NCBI GenBank assembly: GCA_039583875.1
Contig: CM077159.1
Coordinates: 106,107,295-106,171,294, forward strand
Length of the DNA: 64,000 nt
Reading direction: 5' to 3'
Source of the DNA: Platanthera guangdongensis
Taxonomy: Eukaryota > Streptophyta > Magnoliopsida > Asparagales > Orchidaceae
The position numbers were made by a program, and so were the translations under genes. This document shows, piece by piece, positions 44,275 to 56,473 of the stretch (its first letter is position 1; every line of letters begins with the position of its first letter). The notes under the pieces were generated by a model. It saw only the letters and a list, made by a program, of their open reading frames with translations. It searched no databases and was not told the DNA's origin.

Positions 44275-45643
44275 TAAAGGGTGTGAGTAGAGATTTAGAA
44301 TATTTGTCTAAAATAATTTACTAATTTTATCCTAGCACAGTTCTTGCATCCACAAATAGTTAACCAAAAAATAAATGCATAAAAGTAAAACACATCACAA
44401 CAAACACAACACAGAAAAGCATAACTTAGAAAACATCAAAACTATAGTGGTTCCCTAAAATCTGGATACACCCACTCTCCTACCATCTTGATAGAAATAC
44501 ATTATCCTAGTGACTGAGTCTTTTGATAAGGAGACTCTCAAAACTAAGTCCAAATCTTTTTATAAGGAGATCTTGAACCAACACTTGAGTATTTTGGTAA
44601 GGAAACTCTCAGAATCAAGATTGCCTCCTACCATCTTGACGAGGGATTCTTAAAACTATTAACTGAAAAATACATAAAGAGAATAAGAAGAAAGAAGAAG
44701 AAGTCTTCTTAGATGAGTCCTCTCTTTGCCGATTTCTGAGGACTGTAGGAACTAACTGTTCTGAATCTTTTATATAAGATGAATCCTTGCTTAGCTAAAG
44801 ATGCAAGGATTTTTAGCCTTTGATCCACTTGATTGCTTAGAGAAATCTCAGATCATTCCAAGTTATAGAAGCAAAGAAGAAGAAGGATGACCACTATCGA
44901 CTCTCTTAGAATATTGATTTCTCTGTTAGTCTGTATTTCTCTTATGTTCTCAATTATCTCTGATTGAATTCTGAGTATATGAATCCTTGAGAAAATTTGA
45001 ATTCTTCAATAGCTGGAAAATCTTCTTTAGAAAGAATGAAATAATATTCTTATATAGTTGTCATAAGAAATTCTGAAAATTTCTTTAAAATTCTTCCATA
45101 TCCATTCTTCTAAAATTAGATGAAGAATCTTCTCCTTTATCTTTCAATCGAATGCTCTAAATATTAAAAATAATTCCATAGAAAATTCTTAGAAATAAGC
45201 CTGGACAAATCGTCCAAAATTTCCATTCTGAGTTCCATCTGATGCTATGTTGACTTCTAGTAAAAGGTCTGTTGAGATCAGTGTTTAGAATGAAGTACAG
45301 TCGACTTAACTATATAATCAATGTTGCGTCCATAACTTATCGATGCATGCATCATCTTCTATCTTAAAGTAACGTCAACTTGACTTCTTAGGTTGCTCTG
45401 ATTTCCAGTCAAAGGGATGTCGACTTCCAGTCAGTAATGCATCAACTTTTAGTCGATGCATATTTACTTTTCTTGAATTTCTTCTCTATTTCAGTGTACC
45501 AACATCATGCTTTTTGGCTCAACTGACTTCCTCGAATTTTTGTGACCACACTGCCCTCATTATACAACTTGGGTAATAATTATATGTTGTAAAATCACTT
45601 ATAATTTAATTTGATAAGTTAAATAATAGGGTTTCTCCCAACA
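44275..45643 (-). repeat. 3' LTR of S2
   Basis: On the minus strand begins TGTTGGGAGAAACCC at 45643. Dyad-containing U3 (GTCGAC, TATCGATGCATGCATC) at about 45290-45470, TATA box CTTATATAAAAG (44779-44768), stem-loops 44516-44608 and the U5 box 44441-44485. The low-coordinate end is approximate. Confidence 0.75.
44516..44608 (-). other. Stem-loop array with constant loops, LTR S2
   Basis: Plus-strand view: GAGTCT/AGACTC around TTTGATAAGG (44516-44537), ATCT/AGAT around TTTTATAAGG (44554-44571) and GAGT/ACTC around TTTTGGTAAGG (44587-44608). On the transcribed strand the loops read CCTTATCAAA and variants, homologous to CCTGATCAAA of S1, while each stem is different and still paired. Confidence 0.65.
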
Positions 45644-46195
45644 ATCTCACACTATTTATCTTAAAAGACTTATAAAATTCTTATCGTGATTTTATAAGAT
45701 TAACAGAGAAAGAAAATGAAGAATTTATATCATGACACATAAAGAAAGACAGAAACATGTGCAAGCAACAGAAAGCATATAACTCCAAATTATAATCAAT
45801 GAAATAAAATCCCAATGGAGACATAGACAATTGTTCTTGAACTTTCCCGAACTAATAAATTAAAATTTCATAGCCTTGTCTATCTATCATTATAGCTTTC
45901 ACCCATAATTATGTGCAATCTTTCTTCTCTTAGTATAAAAAGCTATTTTCTTAGCCTTTTGCTCTCCCTAAACTAGTGTAGTAGTTTTTGTACAGACAAT
46001 AATTTCTTCAATTTCTTTTTCAATCCCTACAACTATATGTACAATCTCTCTTGGAATCATGAGAATATCATTTTGATCATCCCCCCTGTTTGATGGCTCC
46101 TCTTTCTTAGAATTCAGGACATCTGCCACATCATGCTCAACCATAGGTGTTACATCATCAGGAATTAACTGATTTGACTGTTCTTTATGCTGAAC
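45644..46195 (-). other. S2 3' region: end of aORF and polypurine-like tract
   Basis: Decayed C-terminal part of the aORF (lysine- and glutamate-rich frames) and, next to the LTR, AATAGTGTGAGAT, a changed form of the AATAGGGGGAGAT tract of A and B. Confidence 0.55.
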
Positions 46196-47440
46196 TTACC
46201 TAGACATCTCCCCCTTCTGAACCTCATGAGCAAGTGAGGTTAAGAAAGATTTTGTAGCAATTGAGAAAGTCAGCCTAACTTTTATTCTCTTTAGAGTTGT
46301 AGTGACCCCATCAATCTTATTATGTATGTGTCTAAATGATTTTTGCAATTTTGTGGCATGCTCAGCCATAAGAGTTACAAGTGATGTAGTAGCCAGTTGT
46401 ATTTCTTGAAGAATGGTGGAATTAAGGTTTAAGGCAAGAGTTGTAGATATAGTGAGCAAACTCATTCTAGCATGATAAGATGAAGGTATTTCAATGATGT
46501 GTTGAACATCTTGAACAACTTCTTTAAGAGTTATAGACTCTAGATGAATGGATGCTGATAGTATATTTGGTAAAGAGGTATCCATTGGAGGAAGGAAAGT
46601 GGTGTCCTCTTGGTGTATTGATGCATTCAAAACAGGATCATGGTCACTCTGGCCTTGATCAACTCTTGTAGTCAGATCAACATCTAGAGATGAAGGAGGG
46701 GTTGATTCTTTTTGAGACCCAGGTTTGATAATTTGCCTGGTCCACTTTGAAAATAAAGCAATTGAGAATCTTTTTCCTGGAGGAATATCCACTCCTTTTG
46801 GTTTACATTGATCAGGAAAATGAAGTTTTAAAATATGACTCATAATGGTCATATATGCATTCTCCTTTATTCCATAGTTATGACCAATCAGCTATAGAAT
46901 ACATTCCCCCTAGTTAATCTTTTTTCCATGAACTAGTAGTCCCATCAGATATAATTGTGCTTTAAGAATGACATCATAAGCAGAAATCTTATATAACAGT
47001 ACCTTGCCCACAATATCAGCTAGAAATTAGTATTCTTCAAAAAATTCATTCTTTTTCAAATGGGTTGGCTTATCCTTGGAGAAGTTCATCAATTTCAGCA
47101 CTTTTTTATTTCTTTATCTGAGAGCTCGGCTTCACATTCTCCAGAAGGAAGCTTAAAAGTCATGTATAGGGTTTTAGAAGTTATCTTAACTTCTAACCTA
47201 GAAATTTGTCCTGTCAATGATCCATCTTCATCAATAGTAATAGTGTTTAGAAACTCAGGAAGTTCTGCTAAATATAGTAAACATCTTGTTGTTATTAATT
47301 TATTCAGCCCAGAGTCTGCGAAGAGTTGTAGAATACCCTTGAAGGCACCAGCCACAACAATAAAAGATTCTAAGATGACACTGAAACTTGAGTTTGTCTT
47401 TGTAGACATTAAAATACCTACAAAAGCACTTGACAAATAG
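46196..47440 (-). pseudogene. aORF of S2
   Basis: Minus strand in two open parts, 47436-47095 and 46852-46196, with decayed sequence between. The first part (FKGILQLFADSGLNKLI, LPEFLNTITIDEDGSLTG) matches the start of the element B aORF (FRNIILMLEEAGLSFVL, LEFFATARLRNGDSLI) in spacing and hydrophobic pattern. Between the parts, IVGKVLLYK matches IMGKVLICK of B. The second part continues the domain (FSIALFSKWTRQI matches ASVFDRWER) and then a predicted coiled coil (HATKLQKSFRHIHNKIDGV). The ORF lies after RNase H and before the LTR, as expected. Function unknown. Confidence 0.75.
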
Positions 47441-47887
47441 GAGTGAAGAAGAGCAATAAAATAGAGAGCTGGGAAGATGAAGAGTTTTGGATATATATTA
47501 AGTTATAACGGAAGTCTGCTATAAGTAGATGATACGTCGAGATTTAGGGCACAAAGCAACGTACTTTAGGGTTATACCGACACATTTTAAGAAATTTGTG
47601 TGCGCGCTTATTGAGTCGGCGTTATGCCAATTTGAATTCAAAGTAGCTTCGAACTAGAATATCAGACATTCTTTCAATGCATGCATCGATTTATATCGAT
47701 ATTGCGTCTAATGGGTTCAAACTCTTCATAGTAGCTAGCTCTAGACATTGCTTTGAATAACAGTCGATGTTTAGTCGACTTATATTCAATTCTACGCCAA
47801 ATATAGACTTAAATTTTAAGTCTTATACTATTTTTCTCAGTAATTAATTTTTAGATAAAATATATTTTGTTTATACTATAATGCACT
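47441..47887 (-). promoter_or_regulatory. S2 spacer upstream of aORF, candidate internal promoter
   Basis: Non-coding. On the minus strand it holds AAGTCGACTAAACATCGACTG, ATCGATATAAATCGATGCATGCA, a TATA-like TTAATATATATCC (near 47490) and a C/T-rich stretch just before the aORF start. The dyads resemble the S2 U3 (TATCGATGCATGCATC). Promoter activity is inference. Confidence 0.4.
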
Positions 47888-49830
47888 TTATTGCACACTC
47901 TCAAGAAATCCCAATGCACTGATGAAGTACTTATGCTTTACTTCATCAAGGAAATTTGTGAAAATATCAGCCCTTTGATCTCCAATGGACACATATTCAA
48001 GGGAAATTTTCCCATTCTCTACATTATCCCTGAGAAAGTGTTGTCTGAGTTCTATGTGATTTGTTATACTGTGGAGTACTGGATTTGATGCAATTGAGAT
48101 TACCCTTGAGCTATCACAAAAAATTGTGGTGTTTGTGAAATTCAAATATAATTAAGCAATTGATTCTACATCTACAATATTTGTGAACAACAACTTCCAG
48201 CATCTATGTATTCAGCATCAACTATATAAATGGAGACTGAGGTTTGCTTTTTGCAAAACCAAGAGAGCAGTCTAACACCTAGGAATTGACAAGTTCCTAA
48301 AGTGATTTTTTTATTCAGTCTGCATCCAACATAATATGCATCTGAGTATCTATATAATTCAAATTTAGATTCTATTGGATATAATAACCCAAGTTCAGGT
48401 CTACCCTTCAAATATCTTAGAATTGTTTTAATAGAACTCATATGTGATTCTATAAATTTTACTTGAAATCTAGCATATATACCTATGATAAACATTATGT
48501 CTGGTCTGCTTAATGTAAGGTAGAGAAGAGATCCAATGATTACTCTATAGGTTTTCTGGTCAATGGATTGACTTTATTCATCTCTATCAATTACAACAGT
48601 GGTAGTCGTAGGGGTTTTCATTGTGGAGGCATTTTTTTATCCCAAACTTTCTAAATTGTTCTTTTGCATATTTAGACTCGGATATGAAGATACCTTCATC
48701 ACTTTGTTTCATTTCTAGGCCAAGAGAAAATAATAACTCCCACATGCTACTCACTTCAAACATAGATTGTATTAGGTTAGCAAACCTTTTTCAAATTCTT
48801 TGGTTTGTCAATCCGAATATAATATCATCCACATAAATTTGAACTATAAGTAATTATTGTTTTTGTGTTCTGATGAATAGTATTTTATCCATCTTTCCTC
48901 TTATGAAAGACTGTTCTAGGGAAAAAGTGGATAAGGTCTCATACAAAGCTCTTGAAGATTACTTTAGATCATATAGTGCTTTATGTAGTTTAAATACATG
49001 TGAAAGAAAAAAATGGTGGATAAAATCTAGAGATTGTTCCACATAAACCTCTTCTTGAAGACTGTTATTTAGGAAGGCACTCTTGACAACTATATGGTAT
49101 ACTTTAATCTTCTTATATGTTTGTATAGGCAAGGAATAACCTATCTTCCTCAGGTCTAGCAACTGCTGCAAATGTTTGATTGTAGCCTATTCTTTTATCT
49201 TGCATATCGCCTTGTCCAACTTGTCTGGCCTTGTTCCTGACTATTACTCCATTAGATCCAATTTATTTCTATATAACCATTTTGTTTCAATGTTTGGCAA
49301 TTTCTAGGCCTTTTCACTAGGGGAATTCCTTGTTTCTTTTAAATTAAGCTAGCTCTTTATGCATTCCGACAATCCAGTGAGAATCATTATCTGCTTCCTC
49401 AAACTTCTTGGGTTCATATTAATATAGGTAGCACTGTAGCATAGCCTAAATTGATAGCCTAAATTGATAGTTGGTTCCTTGTTCTTACTCCAAGATTCAC
49501 ATCTCATATGACTTGAGATTAAGGGTGATCTCTGAGAATTGCACTCTCATGATCTGTTCTAGATTCTACAAGTGTAGGAGTGATTTCTTCAGTTGATTCT
49601 TCTTCTTCACTTGTATTTTCTGGTTCAGCAATTAGCTTTTTAATCTGAGTAGGGACTTGAGCTGGATTGGCATTTAGTTCAACAGATTTTTCATTATCAG
49701 AATTAGCTTCAACATCGTCCAACTGATGATAGTGCTCTTTGTATGATTCATCTCCTTTTCATTAATTCAAAGCTGCTCTAATTCAAATACAAGAGGATCT
49801 TATTCCTGCAAAAGTTTTTTTGGTGGAAGT
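47888..49830 (-). pseudogene. S2 pol: integrase end, RT, RNase H
   Basis: Minus strand. Acidic linker after integrase (49722-49519), RT (VVKSAFLNNSLQEEVYVEQ near 49080, [12 protein letters not shown] near 48970, a decayed YVDD region near 48830) and RNase H (DAYYVGCRLNKK near 48310, DAEYIDAGSCCSQ near 48200, TTIFCDSSRVIS near 48120, ADIFTNFLDE near 47950). Many stops and shifts. Closely related to S1 pol in the shared stretches. Confidence 0.85.
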
Positions 49831-51229
49831 TTTTGATGCACTAACGACAAGTGCACCAGTCGCTCAAGCAATATAAAATGGGCAAATTTTTCCAAGTATC
49901 AATCTCAGGTGGAATACAATAAGGTAGAGTTTACTTTCGAGGAAGGACTTGAGATTGAAGTCCTTGCGAGCGGATGGGCTACGGAAAATGTGGGTGGATT
50001 TGCGAAAACAAAATAAAAGAACTAATTAACTTTGTTGGTCTCCGACACTACTTCACAACAAGGTGGATTATGCAGTCCGCTATGCACTCCTTCGCTCGTC
50101 GGATGGAAGAATAGGCATATAGAGTGGAAGAGTAGGCTCACGTAGCGAAAGAGTAGGCTTGTGGAATGGGCAAGTATGGGGTGATGGTGATGGAAGGGTG
50201 GCACACCTCAAACACACATATAAACAAGATAATTTCATAAAAATGAAATAAACATTACAAATCAAGGTTTATAGTGCACATTCTCAAAATATTGAGAATC
50301 TAGACCAAATATCAAATCAAGAGGAGAAAGAGCAAGGGAATCAAGAACAACTGAAGCCTCGTTGGGATTCATGATAGGAATCGACGAATTGTCAATCTGC
50401 ATCCTAGTTCGATCCGCAACTACGTCCGGGGTAGAGGAGGGTTGTCACTTCCTCCTAATAAACACATTTTCGGCATCTCATGGCCCGATCTACTCCAGTG
50501 CGAAGCTCTCCTTGCTTGATGATGAGCTTAGGGCTAGAATCCTCTCCTAAAAAGCTCTTAGATGAAGCTCAAAATAATTAATCGTGTGAGGGCTTTGCAC
50601 ATATGCTATTATTTAGAAACCTTTATTTTAATGAATAATAATTATATTATTATTTAATAATAATAATTATATATATAATTTATATTATATATTTATTGAT
50701 GTAAAGAATAAAATGATATCATAATATTATTATTATTAATAAAGATAATAATGTGAAAAAGTTAATGATATTAACATTAGATAACATTAAATATTATATA
50801 TCGTTATATAATAAATAACATATTTATCATATTATAATACATATTTAGTTTTTAAATATTAATTATATAACGCATGGTATAATTAATATTTTGTATTAAT
50901 TATTATAATTACATATTTTAATATTTTAATAAATTTTAAAATATATTTTTTGTTATATAAATAACTCTCTAAAATATGAGCATGAAAAATATAAATGTAA
51001 TTTTTCCCATCTTTTTTTTCTTAAGTTCTCATATCTTTCAATATAATTTCTTGCTATTCAACATTTGATTCATCCTTGAATCTTGCATTCGCATTTAAAA
51101 TAAAAACAAAGAACAACAAAGCCCACCAAACGGGGTCAAAAAGCAAAGATATTCTCCTGATCGCTCTGAACAAACTCAAGGAGCACCGGGGAGAAGTCCG
51201 CTATCTCAATCCAACAAAAAATAGAGGAA
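49831..51229. other. Unassigned region with AT-rich block
   Basis: 49840-50580 has a run beginning GATGCACTAACGACAAGTGC that I cannot place; it may be part of another LTR. 50580-51010 is strongly A/T-rich with no gene. Short open frames (50362-50550) show no known domain. Confidence 0.5.
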
Positions 51230-51640
51230 CTAGTTAAACTAGCAAGAGCATGAGCAGCCCGGTTGGCCGGGCTAGGAACGTAACGAAAGAGAAACTAGGG
51301 CAGCTCGAACAAGAACCCCAACTCCGCAGCATCACGAAAAGCAACATCCTAGCGACCCGAGGCGAAGCAAGCAGTGCAATACTCGATCAGGTTGCGGCAG
51401 TCCACCTCAATAATCACGCTCAGGGCATCAAAATTGGTGGGTGTCAGAAACTCCCAGAGCACGGCAGGGGCGGCGAACTCAGTCCGTCCCGGATCCCACT
51501 GCATAAGAGGCCGATCGACGACAAAAAGATGCGTACCCGAGGAGTCCCGAGCCACAATACCAGCTAGAGCCTGGCGGGAAGGGAGAAGGGTGCCATCAAT
51601 ATTGAACTCAATACAGCCCGGGGGAGGGAGATGTGACATC
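51230..51640 (-). pseudogene. LINE-type RNase H fragment
   Basis: Minus strand, starting PPPGCIEFNIDGTLLP (51625 down), then AGIVARDSSGTHLF, QWDPGRTEFAA, IIEVDCRNLIEYC and, after two stops, FRDAAELGFLFELP and FRYVPSPANRAAHALA. The pattern D-G at the start, E-F-A, D-C and N-R-A-A-H-A-L at the end is the RVT_3 type RNase H found at the C-terminus of plant L1-like retrotransposons. The N-terminal reverse transcriptase is missing. Two in-frame stops show it is a relic. Confidence 0.85.
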
Positions 51641-52496
51641 CCATTTCGTGCCAGACCCCTCGCACGTGTTCTGAGTCACGAAGATTGACTCAGGTTTGGG
51701 GGCGTCGAGTGCGTTGAGTGGACTCAACGCAGTCGACCCCATCTAACTTAGAAAGTTTTTGGTGGGCTAAGGCATTGAGAGCGTAGAGCGCCAATTAACT
51801 TAGGGAAATTTTGGCGGGATAGGCGTCGAGAGTGTTGAGTGGACTCAACGCACTCGACGCCATTTGACTTTGAAATCCTGACGGGTTAGGCATCGAGAGC
51901 GTTGAGTGGACTCAACGCACTCGACGCCATTTAAGTTAGAATTTTTCTGGCCGGGTTGAGGCGTAGAGAGCGTTGAGTCCACTCAACGCTCTCGACGCCA
52001 TATAACTTAGAATTTTTCTGGCCGGGTTGAGGCCTGGAGAGCGTTGAGTGGACTCAATGCTGTCGACGCCATATAACTTAGAATTTTTCTAGTCGGGTTG
52101 AGGCGTTGAGAGCGTTGAGTCCTCTTGACGCTCTCGACGACGCTCTTGACGCCATATAACTTAGAATTTTTTTGGACGGGTTGAGGCGTTGAGAGCGTTG
52201 AGTGGACTCAACGCTCTCGACCATATAACTTAGAATTTTTCTCGCTGGGTTGAGGCATTGAGAGCATTGAGTGGACTCATCGCACTCGACGCCATATGAC
52301 TTAGAAGGTTTCCAGCCATAGCTGAGATAACTTCGTCAAACCCAGCGAAGGACACGGTTAGTGACACAGGCTTGTCCCTACCCGTGTGATACACTTGTAA
52401 ATTTTGCTCCATCTTTATAATTTTTCCAGAGAAGGACACGGGTAGTGACACAGGCGTGTCCCTACCCGCGTGTGCCCAATGCAAGACCACCCGTGA
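51632..52496. repeat. Gypsy-type LTR fragment made largely of dyad repeats
   Basis: Starts TGTGACATCCC at the edge of the LINE fragment and is cut at 52496 by the LTR fragment that follows. Contains the tandem array 51701-52311 and two blocks with CACGGGTAGTGACACAGG. Orientation is uncertain because both ends of such LTRs are alike; the position of the CACGGG blocks relative to the array resembles G1 in minus orientation. Confidence 0.45.
51701..52311. repeat. Tandem array of nine 40-base dyads, period about 70
   Basis: Units start near 51701, 51778, 51823, 51890, 51961, 52031, 52101, 52187 and 52254. The ideal unit is GGCGTCGAGAGCGTTGAGT, two bases, and its reverse complement, followed by a spacer near CATATAACTTAGAATTTTTC. 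Several units keep the pairing with different bases, for example GGACTC replaced by CCACTC at the centre. Confidence 0.9.
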
Positions 52497-53960
52497 TGTA
52501 AGACCCCCCTTTTTTGCTACGCTACCGGGTCTTACGCCCATAATCACCGTTTCGCAGTGACACCTTCGCTTGGAAGGTCGTCACTACGAAACGCCAACCC
52601 TGCCGACACACAGAATCACCAAAGATGCGGAAGCTTTTGAAAGAAGACAGTAAATGTCAAGTCCACAAAACATATCACACATAAGTAAATAGCATGAATC
52701 ACAGCATGTCCCGGAATAAAAGAGTATCGAAAAAGACAAACATAAAGGTAAACGGGCTTATGCCTAGTACATCAGAATCCTCACTACAAAGTCACTCGCG
52801 GAAACTAAGAAAACTAAACACTCACGGAGCCAGAAGTGGGTGCTCCCGAGCTAGACTGGCCCACCTCCATGTGCACCATGGCCTGCTGGTGCTGTCTCTC
52901 CGACTGTTGCTTGTCTCCCATCCGGAGCCCTTGAAAAATAATGGTCCACCGACTGTTAGTCAAAAGACTAAGCCAACTATCATCCCCACCTCCCCCCATG
53001 ACTGCTAGGCATCGTGCGGGAAGGAGGATAGGGAAGATATTGAGGTGGAGAAGTGTCAAAACATATGGCAGCGAACCTAAGCTAGCAGTGATATAGCAAA
53101 ACTATAAAGGTGACAACAGTAATATGACAATATCAAAAGTAAGACAATAAAAAAAGAAAGTAAGAGAGCAGAGTATAATGGAGAATAATCTTAACTTATA
53201 TGAATCCACATACAAACTTATAAGTTAAGTGGTCTTTTACAAGGCTCCCATCATATAAAAAGTCCCACATCATTTTATACGATGGGGTGTCAGGTTTATA
53301 TGCGAGTATGAGTGTAGTGCTTTGTTATGCATGAAATGCTATGTTCACACAAGTGCAACTCACGCACACGACTCTATGCGCACATACCTTTATTCCCCCA
53401 TTTTGGAGTTAGCTAAACTCTGAGGTATCTCGCACTATGTAAAATGAAGGCAGTGGGTCGGGCCACCCCACTACTAGGGCGGCATTCACGCCACCCAACC
53501 TAGACCCTCGTACGCCTCAATGTGAAGAACACACCACGGAGCCTCTGCGTACCACACTGGCAAATCCACCAGTTTTTCCTTGGCTATGTGTGAACCACAC
53601 TCGCCGAGTCATTGTACCGACGTCGGCGTGAATGACTGTCAAGTAACAAAGACCCACCACCTTATGTTATGCACATGCAAACCGGAACTTCCGAGCCATA
53701 GGCTCCCCGGACTAACCCTACGTCAAACCACCTACCGAGCTATCGGCTCGCCGGGCAAACCTGCCCACAACTAAAACCACTGAGCATACCACTCGATTGA
53801 CCCAGCTGAGTTATCAACCCTATAACTAGAGGTGAGTATAAGTGGAGTTTCAGTAAAGACTAATTACTCCTGAACTATTCCTAGGTGTAGTTGGATTCTC
53901 TCACTAGGGAAAGATGATCACTCGTCACCCAATGTACGACCTTAACCTAGACCACCATGT
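52497..53960 (-). repeat. Minus-strand gypsy LTR fragment related to G2
   Basis: Begins TGTAAGACCCCCC, the inverted form of the G2 LTR end (GGGGGGTCTTACA). Its sequence near 53200-53290 (ACATACAAACTTATAAGTTAAG, TATATGATGGG in inverse) matches the G2 LTR near 58260-58380. Only the transcribed R-U5 part is present. Confidence 0.7.
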
Positions 53961-56189
53961 TGTGACAACCCGACCCATGTTGATGACCTTAGTAATACTC
54001 TACAGGTTATGTATACCACATACCCCTTTACCCCATACCCAAGGTTCACAAGATTCCCTGTTAATGCTATTATGCTATGTGCAGACCTAGTGAGCTAAAT
54101 GACATGTAGGAGTGGTGACCCCCTTAAATATTCATCTGAATGCCCTAAAATAATTATTGGGGGTCTATAGTGACAATATTAGACTAAATCAAGAAACTTG
54201 AAATTTTCCTAATTTAATGGGCATTTATTTAATTTTTCCCAATTTATGGCCATAGGTGATTTTGAACATGAAGCACTAGATTTACATAATTTATGACCAC
54301 CCAAAAATTAAGAACTCCATATGATGCCAATAAGTCAAAGAATACCAAGTTTCATAATTATTCATAAAAGATTTGGCCTCTAATTAATTAATCCACAATA
54401 AACCTAATAAATTTTGGTAAAGAAGGAAGTACTATAATACTTCATCAAACAATTATGGAGCAATTACTGAATCTTAAGGGTGACTAGAAAGGACCTCTGA
54501 CCAAAGATCATAATTTACCAAGCTCATTAGGTACCAAAATAAAATCAATTAAATTTACTTAGAAACAACCACCTTGTGAAGCAACCCCTATAAACAGACT
54601 TCCAAAAATTCCACAAAACTTTACAGAGCTTTATAATGTCATAAAAGGTCCTCTGACTAAATTTCATGAGTTTCCAGTAAGAGGTTAATTCATAAGAAAT
54701 TTCTAAATAGCTAAAGCAACTTGGTGGGTTGTAAATGAAGTACTTTAAATATTGATCTAAAAATTCATTCTAAAATTTCTAGAGCTTTGTTATGGTCTTA
54801 CATCATAAGTGACTAAATCTCATGCAATTTTATGGTTAGAAAGTCATATATAAAAAAATTCTTCAAGAAAACCCATGATAGTGCTCTTACAAAGGGACCT
54901 ACTTGTAAACTCATCCCAACATCATGTAAAATATTCTAAAGATTAATATGACTATAAAAATGACTCCTACCATCATCCCATGAAAAACCAAGGTCAGAGG
55001 ACCCCTAAATTATTCTTTAAGGTGAAAGGGCCTAATTAGGCATAAAGTTATTTAAGTGGGGTACAAGGGTCCAAATACCACCTACAACAACCCTAGGGCA
55101 TTACTCCACCCTAGAAACTCATGGGGTAAACCCCAATCCCAAACAAAGCCTAAACACCCTACGTCCTTCACAAACCTTAACAGGCTCAATCCAAGGTTTG
55201 AACTAGGCACTAGGTCTCAACCACCCTAACCCATCCCAAACTCTAAGAGAGGGAATCCCTACTGATCTTGGGACTCTGGCCAGATCCCCAACCCATTTGG
55301 GTGAGGATTGGCCCCTCCATGCCCCAAGAATCCTAAACCTTAAACTCACCCTTAAGGGCCCAAACTTTAGTCACATCAAAACCCAGTCAAATCATACTCA
55401 AACAGGTTGAGATCTTAACCAGTGACTCATGGTGACCCCTAAGACGATCCACCAAAGTTTTGGGGATTGGTGATGTAATTAGGCCCCTTATTTAAAATAC
55501 ACAAGTAATATTAAATTTTTACCAAAACTATAGTAAAGTTTTCTCCAAAAATTCTCATTTTTGGATATGTCCTGGGTATAGATAAGATTGACTCCATGCC
55601 CAAATTTTAGGTCTTTTAGACATGTGGTTAAGTGGGGGAACTTATTTTAATTTCTGACTAGCCATAAGTATAGACTGCACCATTTTGGGTGCTGAGGTCA
55701 GACCACTAAGAGAAATTGGTTGAAATAAATTTTAAATTAAAATAAACTTCAAGGGATACAACTTTTCTGTTGACCGTTTTTTCAAAGAAGCCTCTAAGTA
55801 TTTTTAATAAATAGAAACATTATCTGTAAATTATGTGACAGAAAAATCAAAAGAAATGAAATAATTAATCCAAATATTAAATCTATGCGACACGAATCTT
55901 GGCGCATACATGACGACATTTGGTTGTCTTCTCCAGCGCACCAATGGCCAGGATTTATTCTTCCTGGAGCCACTTCCGAACGCTGCAGCCAGCCACCTGG
56001 ACATCTCCCCGGCCGGCCACCCGGACATCTCCCCAGCCGGCCACCGCCACCACCACCTTCGTTGAGGTGGTGGCTATCGCCAGGCGGCAGCACGGCCATA
56101 GGAGAGGCCTTTTCTGGTGAACCCGAGAGTTTCATAATCTCGAATCCCTTTTATGTTTCCTTTAAAAGCTTCATTGGGCGAAAATCATC

Positions 56190-56300
56190 TAGCAGAGCTC
56201 GACAAAACGTCGAGCAGAGCTCGGCCAAAATCGTCGAGCAGAGCTTGACGAATCGTCGAGTAGAGCTCGACGAAAGTCGAGCAGAATTCGTCGAATTCCA
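56190..56300. repeat. GAGCTCGACGAA dyad array in U3 of G2
   Basis: Five or six units of GCAGAGCTCGACGAAACGTCGA type, ending 165 bases before the TATA box. Confidence 0.85.
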
Positions 56301-56465
56301 TAGTTCTGCCTTGGCGAATTTTCGGCCCGGCTTTCCGGATTTTTCAGGAATTGCACCAAATCGACTTAAATGGGCCACGTCTTTTCAAAATGACTCATTT
56401 AAAGCAATGCATGACGGTCCAATGTCAGGCCGACACGTGGCGAGGCAGCTACCTTAATTTCTCAC

Positions 56466-56473
56466 TATAAAAA
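56466..56473 (+). promoter_or_regulatory. TATA box of G2 LTR
   Basis: TATAAAAA in CTCACTATAAAAATGGG, followed about 12 bases on by AAACCCTAGCC, a usual start of a gypsy LTR transcript. Confidence 0.7.

Larger units (their letters stand above)
44275..49830 (-). mobile_element. S2, truncated minus-strand SIRE-like copia element with aORF
   Basis: On the minus strand from high to low coordinates: end of integrase, RT, RNase H, a 450-base spacer, aORF, polypurine-like tract and the 3' LTR (45643 to about 44275). The 5' half is missing; the left-over edge near 49830 shows no LTR. The LTR has inserted into the R1 integrase, which gives the relative age. Confidence 0.8.

Noticed and set aside
50362..50550. 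62-residue open frame in unassigned DNA
   Set aside because: Short, no recognisable domain and no neighbouring gene structure.
52694..53008. 104-residue open frame
   Set aside because: Within the minus-strand LTR fragment, no known domain, low complexity at the C-terminus.
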